From assembly GCF_014837165.1 (NCBI RefSeq), contig NZ_JACSPM010000004.1:124001-188000 (forward strand): 64,000 nt of DNA. Reading direction: 5' to 3'. Positions within the stretch are counted from its first letter, which is position 1. Each line of letters begins with the position of its first letter. This stretch comes from Microbacterium gallinarum (lineage in GTDB: Bacteria > Actinomycetota > Actinomycetes > Actinomycetales > Microbacteriaceae). The notes below the pieces were generated by a model. That model was not told where the DNA came from. It made no database searches and saw only the letters and a list, made by a program, of their open reading frames with translations. Shown piece after piece: positions 40,575 to 48,943 of this stretch. The translations under genes were made by a program, and so were the position numbers.

Positions 40575-41420
40575 ATGGACGCGCCATCGCTGACCGCGGC
40601 CCGATCGAAGGAGCTCGCCGACCTGCGCCGCCGCGCGTACGGCCCGAACGCCGACATCGACTCGGACCCGGCCGCGCAACGCCGGCTCCACGAGCTCGAG
40701 GAGCTGGCCCGGCCCTCGGCATCCGAGGCGCCGCCACGCCTCGATCCTCACCGTGACGGCCATCGGCGGAGCTCGAGCCCCGACGGCGCTCCCGCCGGCG
40801 ATCGCAGCGAGGCTCTGTCATCCGTCGCCGTCGAATCGGCCCCGGAGGCACCCGACGAGGAAGCATCCGAAGTGCCGGACCCGGCGGCGCCGGCGCCCGC
40901 ACGGCGATGGTGGCAGCGCGTCCCGCTGTGGGCGGTGGCGGCCGCCGTGGGAATCGCCGTCGGGCTTGCCGCGGGGCTGGCCTGGCCCACCGACTCGGAG
41001 CCGCCACCGGACGTGACGCTGGACGTCGAGCCGGGCGGCGGCGAGCGGGGCGCGGGATTCACCGAGAACCTCGACTACTGGGGCGTCGATCCCGGCAGCG
41101 TCGTGCCTCATGAGCCGTTCGACGTGATCCAGGTGTGGACCGCCCGCGCTGTCGACGAGTCGCGCTGCGTGCTGCTGTCGCACGACGGCGGGTTCCTCAG
41201 CGCGACCTGCAGCGGTGGCGGTCTCGATCCCGTGCTCGACTTCACGGTGTACGACGGCATGTCGCTCGAGTTCGACGAACCGCTCCCGATCGGCACGGTG
41301 ATCCGTTTCGTCGGGCGGAACGGCCACGTGGACGTGTGGGTGAGCGCGCCGGGAGGGCGTCAGGCGGGGGATGCCTCGGCCAGCACCTCCTCGGCCGCGT
41401 CGGCCCCCAGCCGGGCGTAG
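40575..41420 (+). CDS. Single-pass membrane protein with extracytoplasmic domain
   Basis: 281 residues. A charged cytoplasmic N-terminus (AARSKELADLRRRAYGPNAD, like a short helical motif in other Microbacteriaceae membrane proteins) precedes a membrane helix (VPLWAVAAAVGIAVGLAAGLAW, about 117-138) and an external domain with two Cys (DESRCVLLSHDGGFLSATCSGGG). GATAAT (40563-40568) is six nt before ATG 40575. Its last 61 nt overlap the convergent phosphotransferase gene. Unknown function. Confidence 0.7.
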   Translation: MDAPSLTAARSKELADLRRRAYGPNADIDSDPAAQRRLHELEELARPSASEAPPRLDPHRDGHRRSSSPDGAPAGDRSEALSSVAVESAPEAPDEEASEVPDPAAPAPARRWWQRVPLWAVAAAVGIAVGLAAGLAWPTDSEPPPDVTLDVEPGGGERGAGFTENLDYWGVDPGSVVPHEPFDVIQVWTARAVDESRCVLLSHDGGFLSATCSGGGLDPVLDFTVYDGMSLEFDEPLPIGTVIRFVGRNGHVDVWVSAPGGRQAGDASASTSSAASAPSRA

Positions 41421-42280
41421 TCCGGGTTGTCGTCGCTGTGGGCGAGCAGCACCACGGCGATCGACGCCGCCCATGCGTGCGCGCGGATCCACGTGGCGCG
41501 GTCGTGCCGATCGCCGGTCGCCTCGATGAACGCGGATCGCCCCGCCGCGTCGAACGCGAGCCAGCCGACGGCCAGGTCGTAGGCCGGATCGCCGGCGGTC
41601 ACGTCGCCGAAGTCGATGATCGCCACGAGACGCGCGCCATCGGCCACCAGGTTGCCCGGGTGCAGGTCACCGTGCATCCAGACGGGTGGACCATCCCACG
41701 GTCGCTCCGCAACGCCCCGCAGCCAGACGTCCGTCAGCGCGGACGCCGCGGCGGCGTCGAGCCGTCCTGACGCGGTCAGCCCGCGCGCCCGCTCCTCGAA
41801 TGCGGCGGCACGGGTCGCGAGAGGTCTGCCGCGCACGGGGTTGATCGGGTGGTCTGCGGGTGCGGCCGCATGCAGAGCGGCAAGGGCATGGGCGAGCGGG
41901 GCGGCCCACCGGATGCGCTCACGGCGCGGCACATCGATTCCGCGTGAGCCTTCGAACCACGGCGTGACCGACCAGCTCCAGGGGAACCCGTCCCCGGGAA
42001 CGCCGTGCACGACAGGAGTCGGCACACGCACACCGGTGGCCTCGACGGCGGGCGCCAGGAGAGGAAGGCTGTGCTGCTCGTGCACGATCAGCGGGGCGGC
42101 GGCGGCGCGGCGAGGGAGGCGCACGGCGAGCTCGTCGCCCAGGCGCCAGATCTCGCTGTCCCACCCGCCGGCGACCCGGCGCAGGGGGAGCGCGGCCATC
42201 TCGGGTGGCACCTGCCCGACCAGAAGGCGGCGCAGCTGTGGCTCGTCGATCGCCACTTCTGCGCGGGGTGTGTCGGCCAC
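41360..42280 (-). CDS. Aminoglycoside-phosphotransferase-like kinase
   Basis: 306 residues of the APH/choline-kinase fold. Brenner motif WMHGDLHPGNLV holds the catalytic Asp and Asn; IIDFGDVTAGDPAYDLA holds the metal-binding DFG-like Asp. GWDSEIWRLGDELAVRLPR is the nucleotide loop. Substrates range from antibiotics to sugars or amino alcohols; nothing here points to resistance. TATCGT (42292-42287, minus strand) is six nt before GTG 42280, so it is leaderless. Its promoter region is shared with fruR. Confidence 0.82.
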   Translation of the reverse strand: MADTPRAEVAIDEPQLRRLLVGQVPPEMAALPLRRVAGGWDSEIWRLGDELAVRLPRRAAAAPLIVHEQHSLPLLAPAVEATGVRVPTPVVHGVPGDGFPWSWSVTPWFEGSRGIDVPRRERIRWAAPLAHALAALHAAAPADHPINPVRGRPLATRAAAFEERARGLTASGRLDAAAASALTDVWLRGVAERPWDGPPVWMHGDLHPGNLVADGARLVAIIDFGDVTAGDPAYDLAVGWLAFDAAGRSAFIEATGDRHDRATWIRAHAWAASIAVVLLAHSDDNPDYARLGADAAEEVLAEASPA

Positions 42281-42314
42281 GGTTCGACGATACCGGGACA
42301 CATAGGTCTTGTTT

Positions 42315-42341
42315 TGTGTTGGTATGTGTTGTACTGTGTGG
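42315..42341. promoter_or_regulatory. FruR operator: three phased direct repeats
   Basis: TGTGTTG (42315-42321), TGTGTTG (42325-42331) and TGTGTGG (42335-42341) recur at exactly 10-bp intervals, so on one face of the helix. They overlap TACTGT (42332-42337), a likely fruR -10 box. DeoR-type regulators often bind such direct repeats, so autorepression of the fru operon relieved by a fructose phosphate is inferred. Confidence 0.65.
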
Positions 42342-42363
42342 GAATTCCGAGGAAGGGTCGCAG

Positions 42364-43143
42364 ATGTACGCAACGGAGCGTCAGGAGCAGATCGAACGAC
42401 AGCTGCAGACCGATGGTCGGGTCAGCGTCGTCGAGCTGGCCCGCCTCTTCGACGTCACGACCGAGACGGTGCGCCGCGATCTCGACCAGCTCGAGGCCGC
42501 CGGTGCCCTGCGCCGGGTGCACGGCGGCGCCGTCAGCAGCGATCGCGGCAGCACTGCCGAGTCGCCCCTCGCGGAGCGCCAGCAGCGTCACGGTGTCGCC
42601 AAGGCCGCGATCGGCCGGCGGGCGGCCGCAGCGCTGGGCGAGCGGTTCCGCGGCTCTGTGTTCTTCGATGCCGGCACGACCACGGCCGCGGTGGCGGCCC
42701 AGCTCGCCCCCCGCCTCTCCTCCGACCAGATCGAGGTCGTCACCCACGCCATCAGCCTCGCCGACATCCTGAGCGCGGCGCCCGGCGCGGGATTGACCCT
42801 CGTCGGCGGGCGCGTCCGCGGTGTGACGGGCGCAGCCGTCGGTGCCGACACCGTCCGCGCGATCGAGGGCATGCGTCCCGACGTCGCCTTCGTCGGAGTC
42901 AACGGAGTGTCGGCGGGCTTCGGGCTCAGCACGCCCGATCCCGAGGAAGCCGCGGTGAAGCGAGCGATCGTCCGCTCCGCCCGTCGTGTGATCGTGGTCG
43001 CCGATGCCGAGAAGCTCGGCCCCGAGCTGCTCGTCGGCTTCGCGTCACTGTCCGACATCGACGTGCTCGTGACCGACGCCCAGCCCGACGCCGAGCTGGC
43101 CGCAGCCCTCGCCGACGCCGACGTGGAGGTGTGGCACGCATGA
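42364..43143 (+). CDS. fruR: DeoR-family regulator of the fructose operon
   Basis: 259 residues. An N-terminal DeoR HTH (RQEQIERQLQTDGRVSVVEL, then TTETVRRDLDQLEAAGAL) precedes a sugar-phosphate sensor domain (FFDAGTTTAAVA; VGVNGVSAGFGLSTPDPEEA; VVADAEKLG). ATG 42364 follows GAGGAAGGG. It heads fruK-fruA-ptsH with ATGA overlap to fruK. In relatives the effector is fructose-1-phosphate or fructose-1,6-bisphosphate, inferred here from context. Confidence 0.9.
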   Translation: MYATERQEQIERQLQTDGRVSVVELARLFDVTTETVRRDLDQLEAAGALRRVHGGAVSSDRGSTAESPLAERQQRHGVAKAAIGRRAAAALGERFRGSVFFDAGTTTAAVAAQLAPRLSSDQIEVVTHAISLADILSAAPGAGLTLVGGRVRGVTGAAVGADTVRAIEGMRPDVAFVGVNGVSAGFGLSTPDPEEAAVKRAIVRSARRVIVVADAEKLGPELLVGFASLSDIDVLVTDAQPDAELAAALADADVEVWHA

Positions 43144-44093
43144 TCGTCACTCTCACGGTGAACCCGTCGCTCGACCGCACGATCGCGCTCGACCAGCCGC
43201 TCCGGCCTGGGGGAGTCCAGGGGGCGGTCTCCGCTCGGGAGGACGCCGGCGGAAAGGGCATCAACGTCGCCCGAGCCGTTTCCTCAGCCGGGGTCGACGT
43301 CGTCGCCGTCCTGCCGCTCGCCGCGGACGACCCGTTCGACGCGGTGCTGCGCAGATCATCGATCGTCGCGCACACCGTTGCCGTCGACGGCCACGTCCGC
43401 GCGAACGTCACCATCACCGACCCCTCCGGCGAGACGACGAAGCTCAACCTCCCGGGCGTCGCATTGAGTGAAGCGGATGCCGCGGCCGTCGTCGCGGCGG
43501 TCGTGCAGGCCTCGGAGGGCGCCCGCTGGCTCGTGCTGGCCGGCTCTCTTCCGCCGGGCGTCCGCGACGACTTCTACGTCGACGTCATCGAGGCGGTGCG
43601 CCACGCATACGGCGCGAGCGCCCCGCAGATCGCGGTCGACACCTCGGGGCCGGCGCTGGCGTCAGTCGTCGCGCGGGGGCGCCCCGACCTCATCAAGCCC
43701 AACGACGACGAGCTCGCCGAGCTCGTCGGCCGGCCGGCCCTGCCCCAGGGCGACCTCGCGCGCACCGCGAGCGAACTCGCCCGCGCGCTCGTTCCGTCGC
43801 GCGTCGCCGCTGCGCTCGTCACACTGGGCTCCGCCGGGGCCGTGCTCGTCACCGCCGAGGGCGCATGGTCAGCCGCTCCGCCCGCCATCCGCGTGGCCAG
43901 CACCGTCGGTGCGGGCGACAGCTCGCTCGCCGGCTACGTGCTCGCGGACTTCGCCGGTGCCGCGCCGGAGGAGCGACTGCGCCACGCCGTGCGCTACGGG
44001 GCGGCCGCGGCATCCCTCCCCGGCACCCAAGCCCCGACGCCCGCCGATCTGCCCGTCGGCGACGTCATCGTCACCCACCTCTCGCCTGCCTGA
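43140..44093 (+). CDS. fruK: 1-phosphofructokinase
   Basis: A 317-residue PfkB-family kinase converting fructose-1-phosphate to fructose-1,6-bisphosphate. It has the N-terminal VTLTVNPSLDRTI typical of FruK, GGKGINVARAVSSAG, and the C-terminal STVGAGDSSLAGYV with the catalytic Asp. ATG 43140 overlaps the fruR stop. It lies between fruR and the fructose PTS gene. Confidence 0.94.
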   Translation: MIVTLTVNPSLDRTIALDQPLRPGGVQGAVSAREDAGGKGINVARAVSSAGVDVVAVLPLAADDPFDAVLRRSSIVAHTVAVDGHVRANVTITDPSGETTKLNLPGVALSEADAAAVVAAVVQASEGARWLVLAGSLPPGVRDDFYVDVIEAVRHAYGASAPQIAVDTSGPALASVVARGRPDLIKPNDDELAELVGRPALPQGDLARTASELARALVPSRVAAALVTLGSAGAVLVTAEGAWSAAPPAIRVASTVGAGDSSLAGYVLADFAGAAPEERLRHAVRYGAAAASLPGTQAPTPADLPVGDVIVTHLSPA

Positions 44094-44125
44094 ATCCCCG
44101 TCCTCACCGACCGTTGGAGGTCATC

Positions 44126-46177
44126 GTGTCAGACACCATCACTCCGGACCTCGTCAGTCTCGACGTCGGCCTCGGCGCCGACAAGGAGGCTGTCATCCGC
44201 TCGCTCGCCGCCCGCGTCGTCGCGCAGGGTCGCGCCACCGACGCCGAGGCGCTCTTCGCCGATGCGTGGGCGCGCGAGCAGAAGGATGAGACCGGCCTGC
44301 CCGGCGGCATCGCGATCCCTCACGCGAAGAGCGCCGCGGTCACAGAGCCGTCGCTGGCCTTCGCGCGACTCACGCCGGGAGTCGACTTCGGCGCACCCGA
44401 CGGCCCGGCCGACCTCGTCTTCCTGATCGCCGCGCCGGAAGGGGCGGCCGAGGCGCATCTCGCCGTGCTGTCGAAGCTCGCGCGCAGCCTCATGCAGGAG
44501 GACTTCACCGCGGGCCTGCGCGCGGCCGCCAGCGACGACGAGGTCGTCGCCATCGTGCGCGCCGCGATCGGAGAGGGAGATGCCTCGGCTGCACCCGCCG
44601 CCCGAACGGCCGCGCCGGCCGCCGTCGCACCCGCGGCGGCAGCACCGGACGACCTGACCGTCGACGGGCGCCCCGCGCGCATCGTCGCGGTGACCTCGTG
44701 CGCGACAGGCATCGCCCACACCTTCATGGCGGCCGATGCGCTGACGGCGGCGGGGAGCGCGGCGGGCATCGACCTCGCCGTCGAGCCGCAGGGCTCGAGC
44801 GGCTATCAGGCGCTGCCCCGCGAGGTGATCGACGGCGCCGACGCCGTGATCTTCGCGACCGACGTCGATGTGCGCGAGCTCCAGCGCTTCGCGGGCAAGC
44901 CCGTCGTGCGTTCCGGCGTGAAGCGCGGCATCGAGCAGCCGCGCGAATTGATCGCGGAGGCGGTCGCCGCCGCGAAGGATCCGAGCGCGACGCGGGTGTC
45001 CGGCACCGCGAGCGCGGCGAACGCGGCCGCGTCGACGGAATCGGTGTCGTGGGGAGCGCGCATCCAGCGGATCCTCCTCACCGGTGTGAGCTACATGATC
45101 CCGTTCGTCGCCGGTGGCGGCCTGCTCATCGCACTCGGGTTCCTGTTCTTCGGCAGCGACTACAGCGCTCCGGGCAACGCCAACACCGTGGTCGTCGAGA
45201 ACTCGCTGTGGGACCTGCCGGAGGGCGGACTGGGCATCTACCTGGGCTCCGTGGCCTTCGCCATCGGCGCGGCATCGATGGGCTTCCTGGTCTCGGCCCT
45301 CGCCGGATACATCGCGTTCGCGATCGCCGATCGGCCGGGCATCGCGCCCGGGTTCGTCGCGGGCGCCGTCGCGGTCCTCATGAACGCCGGCTTCATCGGC
45401 GGCATCGTCGGCGGCCTCCTCGCCGGCGTGACGGCCTGGTGGATCGGCACGTGGCGGGTGCCCCGCTGGCTGCGCGGTCTCATGCCCGTGGCGATCATCC
45501 CCCTGCTGGCCTCGATCGTGGCCTCGGGACTGATGGTGCTCTTCCTCGGGCGGCCGATCGCGACGCTCATGGAGTGGCTGACGGTCTGGCTCAACGAGCT
45601 CGCGGGAACAGCAGGAATCGTCGTCGTCGGCGTGATCCTCGGGCTGATGATGTGCTTCGACCTCGGCGGACCCGTCAACAAGGTGGCCTACGCGTTCGCT
45701 GTCGCCGGTCTCGCCGCAGGGTCGCCCGACAACCCCACGCCCTACCTGATCATGGCCGCGGTCATGGCCGCGGGCATGGTGCCGCCGCTGGCCATGGCGC
45801 TCGCGTCCACGGTGCTGGCACGCGACCTGTTCCCGCCGGTGGAACGCGAGAACGGCAAGGCCGCCTGGCTCCTCGGCGCCGCCTTCATCAGCGAAGGGGC
45901 CATCCCCTTCGCGGCCGCCGACCCGCTGCGCGTCATTCCGGCCTCGCTCGTGGGCGGTGCGGTGACGGGTGGGCTCAGCATGGCCTTGGCCGTCCAGTCG
46001 CTGGCGCCGCACGGCGGAGCGTTCGTGTTCTTCGCGATCAGCCCGTTCTGGGGCTTCCTGGTCGCCATCGCGGCAGGTACGGTCGTGACCGCGCTCGTCG
46101 TGATCGCCCTCAAGAAGTGGGTCGGCCGCAAGGAGCTCGAGCAGGCAGAGGCTCCATTCGAGGCCGTGCCCGCGTGA
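44126..46177 (+). CDS. fruA: Fructose-specific PTS enzyme IIABC
   Basis: A 683-residue fused permease. IIA (about 1-150) has the phospho-His in GIAIPHAKS. A linker rich in Ala precedes IIB (about 175-275), with the phospho-Cys in VTSCATGIAHTFMAADAL. IIC (about 310-670) has 8-10 membrane segments (SYMIPFVAGGGLLIALGFLF; MMCFDLGGPVNKVAYAF; ISEGAIPFAAADPLRV). It imports fructose as fructose-1-phosphate. GTG 44126 follows GGAGG. Confidence 0.95.
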   Translation: MSDTITPDLVSLDVGLGADKEAVIRSLAARVVAQGRATDAEALFADAWAREQKDETGLPGGIAIPHAKSAAVTEPSLAFARLTPGVDFGAPDGPADLVFLIAAPEGAAEAHLAVLSKLARSLMQEDFTAGLRAAASDDEVVAIVRAAIGEGDASAAPAARTAAPAAVAPAAAAPDDLTVDGRPARIVAVTSCATGIAHTFMAADALTAAGSAAGIDLAVEPQGSSGYQALPREVIDGADAVIFATDVDVRELQRFAGKPVVRSGVKRGIEQPRELIAEAVAAAKDPSATRVSGTASAANAAASTESVSWGARIQRILLTGVSYMIPFVAGGGLLIALGFLFFGSDYSAPGNANTVVVENSLWDLPEGGLGIYLGSVAFAIGAASMGFLVSALAGYIAFAIADRPGIAPGFVAGAVAVLMNAGFIGGIVGGLLAGVTAWWIGTWRVPRWLRGLMPVAIIPLLASIVASGLMVLFLGRPIATLMEWLTVWLNELAGTAGIVVVGVILGLMMCFDLGGPVNKVAYAFAVAGLAAGSPDNPTPYLIMAAVMAAGMVPPLAMALASTVLARDLFPPVERENGKAAWLLGAAFISEGAIPFAAADPLRVIPASLVGGAVTGGLSMALAVQSLAPHGGAFVFFAISPFWGFLVAIAAGTVVTALVVIALKKWVGRKELEQAEAPFEAVPA

Positions 46178-46212
46178 CCGACCGAACGACCATCCACCGA
46201 AGGAGACAGGAA

Positions 46213-46482
46213 ATGGCAGAACGCCAGGCCACCATCGCGAGCAGCTCAGGACTGCACGCCCGCCCCGCGAAGCTCTTCGTGCAGGCCGTACAGGAGAAGG
46301 GCGTCCCCGTGACGATCGCGGTGGAGGGCGGCCCCGATCTCAACGCGGGCAGCATCCTCTCCCTCATGGGGCTCGGCGCGTCGCATGGTACCGTCGTGAC
46401 ACTCAAGGCCGAAGGGGACGGAGCGGAGCAGGCTCTCGACGAACTCGTCGAACTGCTCGAGACCGACCTCGACGCCGAGTAG
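46213..46482 (+). CDS. ptsH: Phosphocarrier protein HPr
   Basis: 89 residues. The phosphorylated His lies in GLHARPA (about 14-20), and the Ser-46-like region is AGSILSLMGLG. It accepts phosphate from enzyme I and passes it to FruA IIA. It is the last fru-operon gene, starting 35 nt after fruA with AGGAGACAGG as ribosome site. The enzyme I gene (ptsI) is not in the window. Confidence 0.95.
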   Translation: MAERQATIASSSGLHARPAKLFVQAVQEKGVPVTIAVEGGPDLNAGSILSLMGLGASHGTVVTLKAEGDGAEQALDELVELLETDLDAE

Positions 46483-46515
46483 CGCAACCGGTCGCCGAGC
46501 GACCCGAGCGAGTCG

Positions 46516-46562
46516 AGACGACGGATGCCGCGGAGAGTGAAGCCGCGCGGCATCCGTCGTCT
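46516..46562. terminator. 17-bp hairpin between ptsH and the metallo-hydrolase
   Basis: Arms 46516-46532 and 46546-46562 are perfectly complementary over 17 bp with a 13-nt loop. It lies between convergent genes, so it is a likely bidirectional terminator of the fru operon. Confidence 0.75.
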
Positions 46563-46578
46563 GCGTTCCGGTGACCGC

Positions 46579-47217
46579 CTACAGGTCGGTGGAGTCGCCC
46601 GGCTCGAGCAGGAGGAACTCTCCGCCGTGCTGCTCGACCGCCCACCGCAGCCGCGCGCGGTGCATGTCGCGACCGAGGACGGAGAGCGTCATGTCGTGGG
46701 TGCCGAACGCCTGCTGCGGCGCCACCGCCAGGACGAAGTCCATCGCCTCGCCGATCTTGAGCCACGGGGCGCCGAGCGGGGCGGCCAGCAGGCGCACCTC
46801 GCGGCCAGACGGGACCGCGTAGGAGTCGCCGGGATAGTAGAGCTCGTCGTTCACCATCACGCCCACGTTGTCGATCACCGGGATGGACTCGTGGATCACC
46901 GCGTGCCGGCCGCCGAAGAACTCGAGGCGGAAGGGGTCGAGCTCCAGGGTGTCGCCGGGGTGGACCGCGGTGACGTCGTAGCCCGCAGCGGCCTTGACGA
47001 CGCCCTCGGGGCCGTAGATCGGGGTGCCCGGGTACGCCTTGAGCAGCCGGTCGAGGTGGTCGGGGGTCCAGTGGTCGACGTGCTCGTGAGTGATCACGAT
47101 CCCCACGACATCCTCGAGGTCGGTGAGCGGCGTCGTGAACGATCCGGGGTCGATCACCAGCGTCCGGCCGGCTTCGGTGAGGGTCAGGGTGGCGTGCTCG
47201 AACTTGGTCACTCGCAT
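46579..47217 (-). CDS. Metallo-beta-lactamase-fold hydrolase
   Basis: 212 residues of the MBL fold (UlaG/RNase Z-like subgroup). The metal motif is THEHVDHW (about 44-51), with further His in FFGGRHAVIH, Asp in YYPGDSYAVP and His in FGTHDMTLS. MRVTKFEHATLTL is a typical start. The stand-alone domain could hydrolyse a phosphodiester, lactone or thioester. CGGAG precedes the ATG. Confidence 0.85.
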   Translation of the reverse strand: MRVTKFEHATLTLTEAGRTLVIDPGSFTTPLTDLEDVVGIVITHEHVDHWTPDHLDRLLKAYPGTPIYGPEGVVKAAAGYDVTAVHPGDTLELDPFRLEFFGGRHAVIHESIPVIDNVGVMVNDELYYPGDSYAVPSGREVRLLAAPLGAPWLKIGEAMDFVLAVAPQQAFGTHDMTLSVLGRDMHRARLRWAVEQHGGEFLLLEPGDSTDL

Positions 47218-47311
47218 GCTCCGAGTCAACTCCGCGGGCCCGCCTCGAGCAAGCGCGGCGCGGCTCCCCGCCTCGATTTCGATGCACGCAAGCGCACTCG
47301 ATCCGGCGGAT

Positions 47312-47341
47312 TTGGAGAGGGCATGAGCGCCGTGGCATAAT
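47312..47341 (+). promoter_or_regulatory. Promoter of tRNA-Glu
   Basis: TTGGAG (47312-47317) and CATAAT (47336-47341) are spaced by 18 bp and lie 18 bp upstream of the mature tRNA. Confidence 0.5.
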
Positions 47342-47358
47342 CGAACGGTTGCGAAAGC

Positions 47359-47431
47359 GGCCCCATCGTATAGCGGCCTAGTACGCCGCCCTCTCACGGC
47401 GGTAACGCGGGTTCGAATCCCGCTGGGGTCA
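47359..47431 (+). tRNA. tRNA-Glu (anticodon CTC)
   Basis: 73-nt cloverleaf. The acceptor GGCCCCA pairs with TGGGGTC (one G-T). The anticodon stem CCGCC/GGCGG encloses CTCTCAC with anticodon CTC, reading GAG. The T arm is GCGGG-TTCGAAT-CCCGC and the discriminator is A47431. CCA is not encoded. Confidence 0.95.
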
Positions 47432-47435
47432 CAAC

Positions 47436-47478
47436 ACACGCGAGAAGCCCGGTCCATCGGACCGGGCTTCTTGCGTGT
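47436..47478. terminator. 20-bp hairpin after tRNA-Glu
   Basis: Arms 47436-47455 and 47459-47478 pair over 20 bp with a single G-T wobble and a 3-nt loop (ATC). It also ends one base before the stop of the convergent membrane gene, so it probably serves both. Confidence 0.8.
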
Positions 47479-47479
47479 C

Positions 47480-48076
47480 CTACCGGTCGCCGATCGACAC
47501 TGTCGCGCGCGCTCCCACGGGCACGAAGGCGATGACGATTCCCGCGACCACCCCGCCGAGGCCGCCGACCGCCATGTCGCCGATCGTGTCTGCATACGCG
47601 ACGAAGATGTCATCGCTGATGAAGGTATGGCCGAACCACTCGACCATCTCCCAGAGCGCGCTGATCGCGAGCGCCAGCACCGGCACGACGAGAAGCGGGA
47701 CGCGCCGCATCGCGCGCGTCTCGGGCTGCCACGGGACGACGCCCCACCGGCTCAGCAGCACGCAGAGCATCGCGGCGACGACGCCGGTCGCGACGAAGTG
47801 AACGGCGAGATCCCACCACGCGATCGACGTGTAGAGATCGAGCACATTGCTCCAGGCCGCGACGAGGATTGTGACGCCGTAGGTGATGTCGAACGCCGGG
47901 CGCACGCCGAGGAAGCGGGGGAGGAGCGTGGCAGGCAGCGCGAAGGCCAGGATGCCGGCATCCGTCGGCGTCCACCAGATCGCACCGGCGATCACGCTGA
48001 GCGCCGCGAGGACCCGCACGGCGTCGGCGCTGAGCTCGGCTGAGGTGCGGGGCCAGTGCAGGAACGCGCGTCTCAT
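47480..48076 (-). CDS. Multi-pass membrane protein
   Basis: 198 residues with about six hydrophobic segments (VLAALSVIAGAIWW; GILAFALPATLLPRFLG; FVATGVVAAMLCVLLS; LLVVPVLALAISALWEM; GDMAVGGLGGVVAGIVIAFV). A polar pair, WWDLAVHF and WEMVEWFGHTF, lies in the membrane region. It resembles YjdF/DUF2238-type inner-membrane proteins. Its ATG overlaps the stop of the upstream nuclease-like gene, so the two are coupled. Confidence 0.7.
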   Translation of the reverse strand: MRRAFLHWPRTSAELSADAVRVLAALSVIAGAIWWTPTDAGILAFALPATLLPRFLGVRPAFDITYGVTILVAAWSNVLDLYTSIAWWDLAVHFVATGVVAAMLCVLLSRWGVVPWQPETRAMRRVPLLVVPVLALAISALWEMVEWFGHTFISDDIFVAYADTIGDMAVGGLGGVVAGIVIAFVPVGARATVSIGDR

Positions 48077-48915
48077 GCCCGCTGCTCCGCCGCAATCCGC
48101 ACGACTGTCTGCACGGGAAGGTGATCCGATGGCCAGCCGCCGTCGATCCGACCCGCGTTGATGGCGCTGCGGTCGACGGTCACGCCCTGCGACACCAGGA
48201 TCCAGTCGATGCGCGCGCCATCCGGCCGCGGCGTGCGGTAACGCGCATAGGTCCCCCAGTGCGGGGTCAGGCGAGCGGATGCCGCGACCCACGCGTCCCG
48301 GAGCGCGCCGGTGCCCGCCGTCAGCGTCCGCACGGGAGCAGAGGAGGCACCGCTGTTGAGATCACCGGTCACGACCACGGGCGTGCCCGCGGCGACGGCA
48401 CGGTCGCGGATGCGGGCCGCGGCACGCTCTCTCGACCGGCGCGACAGCGGGTCGAGGTGCGTGTTGAGCGCTGTGAAGGAGTGCGCCGTCGAGCGATCCG
48501 TGAAGACGGCGGCGACGAGGACGCGCGGGACCGGGTTGCCCCATGTGCGCGAACCGGCGCTGTCGGGGCGATCGGACAGCGCCTGCTGTGACCAGTGCAC
48601 GAGCTGCAGACGCTCGGCGTCGTAGACGATCGGGCATCCCTCGCCGCGACCGGTGGCACTGCGGCCGTGGCCGACCAGCCGGAAGGCAGGACCGAGCGCG
48701 TCCCGCACGAGCGCGGCCTGGTCGGGAAGCGCCTCCTGCAGGCCGATGAGCGTCGGGCGCTCCGTGCCCATGAGCGTCCGCACGCGCGGCGCCCGGACAC
48801 GCCACCGGTCCGCCGGCGGGCACGAGGCGCAGCCCAGCCGGCGGCGCACGTTGAACGTCATCACGTGGAGTCCGGGCGGGTCGACCGGCCCGATCAGGGG
48901 CTCATAGCGGCTCAC
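48073..48915 (-). CDS. Endonuclease/exonuclease/phosphatase-family protein
   Basis: 280 residues of the EEP (DNase I-like) fold: MTFNVRRRLG, the metal-binding Glu in IGLQEALPDQ, NTHLDPLSRRSRERAA, VTGDLNSGASSAPV, IDWILVSQ and the final PSDHLPV with the catalytic His. GTG 48915 follows GAGGAG, with TAGCGT about 25 nt further upstream. Substrates in the family include nucleic acids, phospholipids and inositol phosphates. Confidence 0.85.
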   Translation of the reverse strand: MSRYEPLIGPVDPPGLHVMTFNVRRRLGCASCPPADRWRVRAPRVRTLMGTERPTLIGLQEALPDQAALVRDALGPAFRLVGHGRSATGRGEGCPIVYDAERLQLVHWSQQALSDRPDSAGSRTWGNPVPRVLVAAVFTDRSTAHSFTALNTHLDPLSRRSRERAAARIRDRAVAAGTPVVVTGDLNSGASSAPVRTLTAGTGALRDAWVAASARLTPHWGTYARYRTPRPDGARIDWILVSQGVTVDRSAINAGRIDGGWPSDHLPVQTVVRIAAEQRA

Positions 48916-48943
48916 GTCGTCTCCTCGTCGGGGAGAACCCACG

